This document shows, piece by piece, positions 55,055-64,000 of a stretch of DNA of 64,000 nucleotides. The notes beneath the pieces are model-generated. The model worked only from the letters and a program-made list of their open reading frames with translations. It had not been told where the DNA came from and searched no databases. The position numbers and the translations under genes were made by a program. Source of the stretch: Phallusia mammillata (taxonomy: Eukaryota > Chordata > Ascidiacea > Phlebobranchia > Ascidiidae); contig QLIY01000812.1 in NCBI GenBank assembly GCA_003260075.1, positions 1 to 64,000 on the forward strand, given 5' to 3'. Positions within the stretch are counted from its first letter, which is position 1; each line of letters begins with the position of its first letter.

Positions 55055-57292
55055 GCTTTTCAGCAAGCTTTTTCGTAGAATGTTTCACATGAAGAGGGCG
55101 AGGATTTTTGCGGTGGAACAGGGATGCAAGAATATCGTTGGCAAAACCAAAATGTTTCAACCATCCAAAAGGGGGGGGGGCCTGAAAGTCCCTGATACAC
55201 GCCACAAACTTTGTTCGATATTTATAAGCCACGGGGGGGGGGGGGGGGGGGGGGGGGGGCCAAAAACCAAAAAAATTTTGAACCCAATAATAACCATAAA
55301 GGATCTAAAAATGTTCTTTTTGTTTTGTCTCCATAAAAACTGTTGGTGGAAGGCATGCTTAGATCGTTTGCTGTTAGTTTTTTATGTGATGTTCTAAATT
55401 CTTTCTACCTGCCATTTCTGTCGTAATTTTCATTTAGAATCACATTTTATCCTCTAGATGGCGATGTCGTGTTATGTTGTGTGGTTTTTGCGACAAATTA
55501 GGTTGTGTGTTTTGTACTACAAAACATATCAAAACTATTTGCTTAGGATTCCATTTGCATGTAATGAGTACTTATCATATTGGGGGGGGGGTTGTCGTAA
55601 TTTTCATTTAGAATCACATTTTATCCTCTAGATGGCGATATCGTGTTATGTTGTGTGGTTTTTGCGACAAATTAAGGTTGTGTGTTTTGTACTACAAAAC
55701 ATATCAAGACTATTTGCTTAGGATTCCATTTGCATGTAATGAGTACTTATCATATTCTTGGTTTAAACCAGCCTAAAAAACAAAAAAATCAATAAAAGCT
55801 TTTTACGAATTTAATGAGGATTGGCTTGACCCATTAGCCGATTCTTCATGACATCAATGCACAAATCCTTACGTACAGTGCTCCTAAACCCTCACGTTTT
55901 TTTTAAAAAAAACGAATGGTACCAATAAAGGTTCGTTAATTCAGTCGGGTTTTCAAACTTTTTAGATTTGCTAAAAAAAATTGTGTGTAACGTTATTAAA
56001 TGCCCAACAAGACTTTTCGATAATATTTCACCATCACTTGCCGAAATAATCTGCCTGCTTGTCCCGTAAATTGTCTTTACCTTACCGATTGTAGGCTACT
56101 CTAATCAATTTCTGATGCACTAGAACCGCACCCACAAGCTAAGGACGTGAACAACATTGTCGAGGCATTAGGATGATTTCAACCGAAACAACTTGGGACA
56201 AAGAAGCTTACTGTTAACAGAGGACTGGTGGCCACGGTAGCAAGTTGAAACTGTTTTTAAGTGAGCCATGTGGTATTATGGTGGTTTGTTTTGGAACAAA
56301 CTTCAGCAGCTGAGAAGCCCTGCTTGGAAGTTGACATATATATTACGCTAACGCAGTGTTGAAGATGAAATAAAGGGTGTTTTCATGCAGTAAGCAATAT
56401 TCGTTAAAAAATTGTACAAAACGTAAGCATGTTAACTATGGGCATGTAATACATCACACTTAGTTGATTACGCTGTTCGCTTCTGGTTGAGGTTTAACCC
56501 GTGGGTAGGCTACTGCAGTTACCTGCCATTTACAAAAAATATCCTAGTAGAGTTTGCTTTTGTGCAAATTCGTCTTTTTGTAGCAAGCTTCGTTCACATG
56601 GGCGCAGGCACGTAGGGGCAAGAGGGGGCACTTGCCCCCCCCTTGCAATTCCAAAGTACCGCAAAATTAAAAAAAAATTCTCGAAAAACGATAATGCTCC
56701 AAGAAGGGAAATTAGAATAGTCAAAGCAAATCTAAACAAACGACTTTAACGATATCTGCATTGTTTACATTATAGTGTTGTTTCCATAGCCTCTGCCGTT
56801 TTTACGTATTTTAAACGGACAAATTGGTTCATAGTTGCGTTTCTGTGCGGGGAGGGGGGGGGGTGCAAATCTACTGCATATATTTTATAGCATGTATACA
56901 TAATTACTTGATATAGTAATCTATCCCTACAAGTGAGTATTTGTAAAAATTTGCCGCCCTCTGAAAACATTTCTGCCGGCGCCCATGTTCGTTCACCCAA
57001 GTTTTGTAACCTGATGACGAAAAAGAGAAGACAGAGGAAAAACTCAGACGCGTAACTTTGTTCAGTTAACTTGATCGCAATTGTTAAGGACAAAAAGTCG
57101 ATTGTGCATAGCGAGTTCGCCTCAAGCGGACATTTCAAACGTCCCACGCACTTTAGCTTCCTGTAGCCATGGAAACTTCGGACGCGAACAGACGCCGAAT
57201 AAAACTTCCCGTCAGCACTAAACCTCGTCACTTGTACGCAGCTGTTTCGAAGTATAGACGTGCTATTTGCAATAAGACATTTAACAAGCATC
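55055..57292. other. MTPAP 3' flank and intergenic DNA up to caveolin
   Basis: It holds poly-G runs (55171-55180, 55233-55259, 55582-55591) and duplicates. The segment aagtccctgatacacgccac...gccacg lies at about 54814-54861 and 55186-55235. A 160-bp segment (tgtcgtaattttcatttaga start) lies at 55421-55581 and again at 55592-55756 with a few SNPs. A hAT MITE sits at 56597-56987. A minus-strand open stretch at 57294-56770 overlaps the caveolin start and shows no domain. No further gene was recognised. Confidence 0.5.
56597..56987. mobile_element. hAT-type MITE (391 bp)
   Basis: The ends are CATGGGCGCAGGC and GCCGGCGCCCATG, with a perfect 8-bp target duplication ttcgttca at 56589-56596 and 56988-56995. 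It lies upstream of the caveolin gene and encodes nothing recognisable. Confidence 0.82.
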
Positions 57293-57963
57293 ATGAGTAT
57301 TAGTGAAGTAAAAAGTAATCATGGCTTTGATTTGGACAACCGCGACCCCACTGATATGAACGAACATGTCCGGGTAAGTAAGTTATAGCAGTTGCGAACT
57401 GCTTTTAAGCTGTTGTACGTTATAATCAAGGTGCAATTTTTTAATCTTAGGTGTTGTTTGAAGATGCGTTCGCGGAGCCGGATGGCACACACAGTAACAA
57501 CGGAGTATGGTCATGCAGCTTTAAGACATTTACATGTGCTAAAAGCTGTTGCTATATTTTTCTGTCGTTTCTCTGTGGTGGCCCATGTGCCCTTATGTGG
57601 GGTCTGCTATACGCCTGTCAGAGTTGTTATCACGTCTGGTAAGTTTTGTGTTGACATACCAAACTAGGATATAAACACACTTATACGAAACTTTGTTTGA
57701 GTTTTTTTTCTGTGTTTAATGTTTTTTTAAAAAAAATTTGAAAAGCGAATAGCGTTACTATTTCCTCGAAAACTTGGAATTAAATACTCTGTGTACAACT
57801 TTTTAGGTGTATCGCACCGTGCATCAAGTCATGGAGAATCGACCTTGGTTGTTGCGCCCTTTGCTGGAGTGAGATGATCCACTGCTGTTTTGATCCTATA
57901 CACGACTCTATCTCCAGGATTTTCAGCAACATCAAGTTTCATCATCGGTACGAAGTGGTCTAG
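57293..57963 (+). CDS. Caveolin
   Basis: Three exons: 57293-57373, 57451-57638 and 57807-57963, total 426 nt (141 aa), with the three-exon layout familiar from vertebrate caveolins. Exon 1 ends with DNRDPTDMNEHV, like the NRDP motif. Exon 2 begins with FEDAFAEPDGTHS (30-42), the signature FED...AEP block, and continues into the scaffolding segment (GVWSCSFKTFTCAKSCCY) and the hairpin membrane part (LSFLCGGPCALMWGLLYA). Exon 3 is the C-terminal region with many cysteines (CIAPC, GCCALCW, HCC). Caveolins insert into the inner leaflet as an oligomeric disc and shape caveolae. The protein is shorter than CAV1 (178 aa) and unusually cysteine-rich in the scaffolding and C-terminal parts. Which vertebrate caveolin it matches best was not resolved. 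Confidence 0.94.
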
Positions 57964-59590
57964 CGTTTGCGATGGTCGTTTTTGAAGTTTTAAGAGTTTC
58001 CTGTTGTTAGTCGTAGAATTCTAGAATTACCTGCAGTCTGTTTCTTGTTTGCATATGTTCGCTAACACTTGTAACAATACATTTATTTTTTGTATCACAC
58101 TTTCTGAATTTAAGGCTTGCTAAAATAGGTTTGGAAAAAAAGCTAACTTACTAGAAACCACAAAATATCAATAGAGTATTTTAACTGTGAGAGAAAGCAG
58201 CCTAAAATTGCTTCAATTCCAAGAAGGCAAATAAATAACTGTTTGTTGGGTCGAAATCGAATCTCAAAAATCAACACCGGAACAATGGAGATATCAATGG
58301 ATAATCGTCGTTTTATTCAATAACAACATAAATTTTCCACGCAAAAAACTACGGCGTTGGTTTGGACATGACTGTGTTTCATCAATTTGTTTGGATTAAT
58401 TTAAAAACTACGGCCATCATCGTTTCGTTAAAAAAGTTTGTCTTGTCCTCCTCATTACCTGAACTGCGCGTTTATGTGTCAAATCCTAGATTTTCTTGAA
58501 TGTATAAAAAAGTCACAATACAAAACATTTGGTAAAACAGTCAACATGGAAACAAATTAACAAAACACGCAAATAATAAATACAAGTTTAAATTACTGAT
58601 TGTTTAAAATCTTACCAATACACTTTAGATTACTTGATGTTTTGCAAAATTAAGACGTAAGTGGTCTTTATGCATGAGTGTGAATGATAAAACGCAAACG
58701 AACCAATTGCAGTATACCCAAAACATTGGATAGCAGAAGGACCTTTGTTTACCCAGGTTTATTGTTAAAGTACAGGCTCACCAGGCGACAGGGCGAACAA
58801 CAATAAACATAGGACTGGGCGCTACGTTGGCGTCCAACATAAACACAAGTGAGGTAGGTGACGGCCGTAAACTCAATTGTGTTCATTGAATTCATCCAAA
58901 TCACGCCCACCGCCTATTGTGATGTGTTTAACAACGAACGGTTCTACTGTTGTTCTGTTTTGACTTGTCGCAGTAACTGCCTCGCCGTGTTGGGGTTACG
59001 CTGCGTTTTTTGAAGTTTAGAAAGAATATGAGAGTTGGGCCCACACAAAGGGTTGGTATTACCTACATTGAGGGTCGGTAATCTGCCATTCTTGGTATTG
59101 ATTAATATATATTTAAACCCATACACTCTTTATGTGTGTTGCCGCTTATCCCCTTGCCTACGTAGCAAGTGTTTTGAATCAACCGGGTTGTACGACACCA
59201 AGTTGAAATTGGTACATATAAAGAAGATTATTGCACACAAAAGTTTGGTAATGTATTTTACACTACCTAAAATGCTGCCGTGTTTTGTTAATAGATTGTT
59301 TTGTTCCCTGCCAATGTAGGCTAAATACATTTAAACTCCGCGGATCAAGTAATTTTGCCTGTTTCAATATTTTGCTGTAGTGGACCACTCACTGCGCTCG
59401 GTGAAGTGGGGTCTGTAATCGCCGTTGGTTCCATTCATCCTTTGTCAAACGATCGAATTCAAAACACTCGCTCACTTTTTTATGAATAGTGAACTCAAAC
59501 AAACGAATTTGGAAACACAAGTTGTTTAACCCGGGCACCACTCTCTACAAAACGATCGTAAAAATCAAAGCACTACACTGTGATGAAATT
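57964..59590. other. Convergent 3' flanks of caveolin and GCP6
   Basis: No exon was recognised between the two stop codons, which face each other. Short AATAAA-type motifs are present (for example near 58229), but no transcript end could be assigned with confidence. Confidence 0.45.
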
Positions 59591-62500
59591 TCATGTCTTG
59601 TAATATCCGTTGAAGTTGAGACGAAGCAGAAAGTCTTCCAAATGAGGTTGGTATCCACGCTCCACGAGTTTGGAGACAACTGCAAAACGACAAAGGTTTC
59701 TATTTTGCTAACCAATAGGTGGGTACAAAGATACAGAACAGTCCAAATAACAAAGTGATGGAGATAATCAAGTTGATCAAATTAAGCAAATCTGCATAAC
59801 TTTTTGTGCCTGACATATATCCTTTTTGCCTAACAAATTTTCATGGACTTAAAAGTGTAATGTACTAATTTAATTTTGTAGACACGTGCGGGTCCAATAA
59901 AATCCTGAAGCCTTTTGGCTTTTAAAAATCTATTTTTTCCAAATGAATGTAAAAGTGCAAACAAGTGGATGACGTTTACCTCGAAATAGAAAGTTTGAAA
60001 ATCGTGTAAACTCAAGATAGGTCCGGTGCAGCGAGGTAAAGTTTGCGGAGGCTGGAGCAGCAAGTTGTGCTCTGAAGCGCAGGATACATTTCAGGGCGTC
60101 ACATATAACGTTCATAACGTTCTGTGCTTTGGGTGTGAGCAAACATCTGGACAAACAAAGAGTTGGTTACCCTTACCATAATCCAGTGATTCTTAAACGT
60201 GACAGGAAGGGTGTCAATTTAGTCGTTTTTGTATCACAGTGTAAGCAGTGGTGGGATTTATTTTTTTGTCAGCCGGTTCTATCACAAAAGTCATATTTTA
60301 TAGCCAGTTTTGTCACAAAAAGCCCACTGACGGTAACCAGTTATGCTAACCGGTTCGCTGATCTCACAAAATTTCGTGAGACGGTTCTGTAGAGGGGGGG
60401 GGGTCCGGCTGAATCCCACCACTGAGTGTAAGTGTATGTTAAACAGGAAATTTTGTAACCAATGTCACCTGTAATTATCCTGTTTCTAGGAATATACACA
60501 AGCTCCCAGAGAACACTATGCTAAATAATGTTTGGGTATTTATTTTGCAGTTTTATAGGAGTTTTCTTGTTTGCTAAGAAATAAGTACGCCGACCAATGT
60601 TCTATTTAACACATTTTGCTGTCAACGACTGAGACACTCTGCATTATTCAACAAAAAGAGAACATCGTTTTTCTTCTTTTTCCTCTGAATTTGAAAACAG
60701 GCAGAGTCAGTGAAAACAATTGTAGATATCCTACTGTTTAAAAAGTGTCCACTACCTTATATTGTATTTGCCTAAATCACCTAAACGGTGAATTACAACA
60801 ATTCGTAAAACCAGTTTTTTTGTAAACATAATCAGCTAAACGGTTCTTGGTTCATAGAATATTCTGTCACGTTATCCCCATATTGGCCTGTTTTTAAAGT
60901 GTATATGACACAGTGAACTTCACGATAGTTTTGCAATGTACAACGGAAGCACTTTTTGAACAAAGGTTAAAGACCAACACAGCACACCTATACGAACGGA
61001 AGAAATGCCATTCATCTCCGTGCTTCTCCCTATTTGACAATTTGCGCACTTCCTTGTATCAAACAAAAAGACAAACGCAGAGGCTTAACCGTGAATTTCT
61101 CCCCTTTAAGTTAGCAGTTTCGGTATAGCGCCTTCAACGGCCCTGGCGTACTGTGCTTTAAGTTAGCATTGTTTGATTTTTAAGCGTCCATGAACGTACA
61201 CATAGCTTTTAGAAACAGTCGACACTAAAGGTCAATTGTTTACTCTACCGCACCCAAAGACCAACTTTCCTCTGTCAAGGATAAAAAATGACGGTGCAAA
61301 AATTTACACAATTAAGTGTAGGTTTTTCGTATGTTGATCTAAACTTTTTTTAAATAAACTTTTTTTTAAATATCGAATAAAGGAGCTTTAGTTAATCTAA
61401 AAACTGAAAGACTTACCTAAGTACACATCGGTTGATGTATTCGGCATGACGTACATGTAGATCATCTAGATTTCTGACGTCATTCCTCAGCGCTTCCTGA
61501 AATTCTTGCCAGCATACGTGTAGGACCTAACAAAACAATTTATACCCAATAAATGTCCATTGCGATACAAAGACACCAACTACACAGAAGCTTTTCCAGT
61601 GGAAATAAGATTGCACAAACGTTGTCACTTTTAAAAGTTTGACGAAACTATAATGTCGTCAGTGAAATAACGACTATCACAGCGCATTTAAATCAACCGA
61701 ACAAAAGGAAGGCCCACCCAAAATGTGCCAAAATTCATAAAAACTAGTGGATAGCAGTCGGTGACATTTAGCCGATTTTAGTATTTTTGTGATTTTTTTA
61801 CTTAACAGCAACGTTTTGTAATCAAAGATAAAAAATTTGTTGCAAGAGTCAGATTTATTCAAAAACAAAATAAGGTTGTGCGGCTTTAACAGAAACTGGC
61901 GATTTTTGCTGCTGGTAACAACACAAACAACAATATCGCATTTAATGTGGCAACAAAGTGTATATTACAACATGTAAATCAAACCACGACTGTCAAAAGA
62001 TGCTTCATGTCGAAAGGTTAAGTACCTGAGTCGAAACATAACCCTGCATGACTTTCACGAAGTTGTGCATCTCGTGGCGACAAATATGGAGTCGACGAAC
62101 TTGTGATCGATCCATCTTTACCAACAATGATCTTCCGCACGCTGTGGCAACAGAAAACAAACAAACCCGTAACATCGCGCTATAGGAGATAATCAAAACA
62201 ATTTTCGATTATTGTAAGTTTACTTTGAGTACAGCGATCATACAAAAATACAAGTAAAGAAAATAAAGGTACAATGGAATTGAAATAATTTTAGTTTCGT
62301 AGATAAGGAGAAACAGGCCATTATGTAGTTCAACAAGCGTTGGGGATGAAAATCTACCAAAACTAATATATCAACCGGTTTTGCAATCAAAGGGCAACGG
62401 CCAGTTCAAAGAACAGACAGAGACTGTTTACTTTTGTCAATTTAGGGTTGCGCTGTACCAGTACAAACACGTTGTGCAGCTATTTCCTACTCATATTACA

Positions 62501-64000
62501 GTACACCAGATCTACAAGCGGCATTTTCTGAGAATATAAGGGGCAAAGGGAGTGGAATAAAAAAGTCCAACCTCTCGTAGTGTTCTAAACTATTTGGAAA
62601 AAATCTCTCTAAAAAAACAGGTTAGGTATTACCTCTTTTCTAGGCCTGAAAAATGGAGATTTATGGACAGGAGTATAATTAAGTTTGATATATCAACAAA
62701 ACACAACCCATGTTTGTTTTTGGAAAATTGGAAGTCCGCGTTAGACGTAAGTGAACGCCGAAACATGGATAGTATAACCATAACGTACCGATTTTGTTGA
62801 GCCTTTTGCAGATGTCATGCAGGGGGGGGGGGGAATATTTTTATTTTGTTGACCTAAGTTTGATATATCAACAAAACACAACCCATGTTTCTTTTTGGAA
62901 AATTAGAAGTCCGCGTTAGACGTAAGTGAACGCCGAAACATGGATAGATAACCATAACGTACCGATTTTGTTGAGCCTTTTGCAGATGTCATGCAAAGCC
63001 CACAATACATGCTTAAGCTGCAGAAGGAAAGCCATGACACGATTGTACTTGGTGTGGGAACTGTCAGTCAGAACGATGTTACAAGGCCAATCCACTTTGT
63101 ATCGGAGATCAATACAGTTCAACACATGCAGATCTATAAACATAAACAATAACAATAAAACTCATTAAAATGGGATTTCGGTAATAGACGTAAATTGTCA
63201 TCAGTAGTACTGTGGGAAGGTTAACTACTTTGCTTTAGTTTGTGAAAAAAATTTGTCGGGGTAAGAGGGATCGAAAATTTTCTGAGCAGTTACTTAGACT
63301 TAGCATAACGAACCCAACTGAACACAGGTTTTCAATTCAGCTGTATATATGGACAATGTCTTTTATAGTTCGCTTTCTAACCGACAAACATGAAGACAAC
63401 TGACGTACTTACACCAAAAACCTGCTGGAAATTTTTCATGTCAAAATCTGGAAATTTGTCATGTCCAAAAAATTGGCCAATGATTGTGCATGAAATAAAA
63501 AAATGTTTTTTTAGCAAAAAACACGGTTTATATAAAGGTTGTGGTCGCCCATCAATTTCAGCTACCCTTAAAATCCACAGAGAATCAAACTTGTAAAATT
63601 TTGTGTATGATGTGAATTCTAACAACCTGTGGAGCTAAACGCCGGGGGAAGAGACTTAATTTCCACACTGAGATTCTGTGCATATGCTGAGTTGCGTTGA
63701 CCCGAAGCTTGCACTGCCCGTGTCAAAATCGAATCCATGGCGATTGGGTTGAGCAGAGAAGAGGGATTTTCCCCGCTGTGAACCTTAAAAAATAAGTGGC
63801 CAACACTTACTATCATTTTTCTTACCTAGTGCGAAAACAGGTGTATAGCATATACACAGACATTTTTAGTTTTTTTTAGATTTTTAATTCGCTAAACTAA
63901 GTTATACAAAAGATTGGCTACCTCGATAGGGATTTCTACTACAAATTTTTTCTTGATTAAAACACAAATTCTCACCAATTCAAACAGTTCCATACTGAAG
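59591..64000 (-). CDS. TUBGCP6: Gamma-tubulin complex component 6, C-terminal part
   Basis: Seven exons on the minus strand are visible: 64000-63976 (partial), 63783-63627, 63133-62963, 62141-62026, 61526-61417, 60146-59980 and 59679-59591. The rest lies beyond the right edge. All junction phases agree. The sequence is the C-terminal GRIP2 half of the Spc97/Spc98 family, which contacts gamma-tubulin in microtubule-nucleating complexes at centrosomes. Landmarks are LRYKVDWPCNIVLT, YNRVMAFLLQLKHVLWAL, HEMHNFVKVMQGYVSTQ, VCWQEFQ, RHAEYINRCVLRCLLTPK and the end VSKLVERGYQPHLEDFLLRL. The HEM-FVKV-QGY and C-terminal LERGYQPHL-DFLLR wording fits GCP6 better than GCP2-5. Part of exon 62963-63133 is also present at 62791-62821 beside a poly-G run. 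Confidence 0.9.
60246..60424. mobile_element. hAT-type MITE in a GCP6 intron (179 bp)
   Basis: The ends are CAGTGGTGGGATT and AATCCCACCACTG, with a perfect 8-bp target duplication agtgtaag at 60238-60245 and 60425-60432. The interior contains several (a/g)ccggtt motifs and a run of G (60395-60403). Confidence 0.85.
62691..62994. repeat. Near-identical tandem copies joined by poly-G in GCP6
   Basis: A segment of about 130 bp (aagtttgatatatcaacaaa start, through gtcatgca) occurs at 62691-62821 and 62856-62994, with a run of twelve G (62822-62833) between them. The copies differ by single bases and a 1-2 bp indel. The 3' end and donor of a coding exon are included in both copies. Confidence 0.75.

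Noticed and set aside
56770..57294. Minus-strand open stretch of 174 codons
   Set aside because: It overlaps the caveolin start and a hAT MITE in antisense and shows no domain.
1..64000. CRISPR arrays, operons, ribosome binding sites, bacterial or phage genes
   Set aside because: No regularly spaced repeats or prokaryotic gene organisation. Genes are split by GT-AG introns, so the DNA is eukaryotic.

Overview
The window looks like nuclear DNA of an invertebrate chordate, most likely a solitary ascidian (tunicate). The evidence is animal genes with many short GT-AG introns, AT-rich intergenic DNA packed with short non-autonomous DNA transposons, a three-exon caveolin, and mannose-binding-lectin-like genes pairing a short collagen stretch with a C-type lectin domain. 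The species cannot be fixed from the sequence. Two N gaps (17611-18095 and 53523-53697) and many poly-C/poly-G runs mark weak points in the assembly.

Region 1 (about 1.7-24.2 kb) is a C-type lectin cluster, all on the minus strand, built from about three rearranged copies of one segment. Each copy is expected to carry a short secreted lectin (signal peptide, short neck, lectin domain) and a collectin-like lectin (signal peptide, eight Gly-X-Y triplets, lectin domain). Lectins A (2284-3182), B (8176-9037) and E (22662-23522, collagen type) read as intact. Lectin C (12350-14164) carries a nonsense codon and a 5'-truncated LINE. Lectin D (20055-20948) carries a nonsense codon and a frameshift and has lost its TATA box. 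The collectin of copy 1 is missing, with a scar near 4.32-4.35 kb. Each copy therefore keeps one apparently working lectin.

Region 2 (about 14-28.6 kb, also within the lectin cluster) is dominated by mobile elements. They include hAT-type elements with 8-bp target duplications, a tRNA-like SINE, two LINE families, and a 2.8-kb P-element-like transposon with 34-bp inverted ends and a transposase relic.

Region 3 (about 29-64 kb) holds conserved single-copy genes: transketolase (+, 14 exons, 626 aa), a small EGF-transmembrane protein (-, 143 aa), an MFSD10-like transporter (-, 10 exons, 453 aa), a carbohydrate sulfotransferase (+, 5 exons, 338 aa), mitochondrial poly(A) polymerase (+, 10 exons, 525 aa), caveolin (+, 3 exons, 141 aa), and the C-terminal part of gamma-tubulin complex component 6 (-, running off the right edge). 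These genes do not form a pathway; they are neighbouring housekeeping and membrane genes.

All exon models were read by eye from splice sites, reading phase and remembered family conservation. Seven completed models (lectins A, B, E, transketolase, MFSD10, MTPAP and caveolin) and the sulfotransferase give coding totals divisible by three. A recurring oddity is that poly-C/poly-G runs sit between near-identical tandem copies of 40-160 bp that differ by SNPs and small indels. This looks like two alleles joined head to tail in the assembly, and several coding exons are affected.
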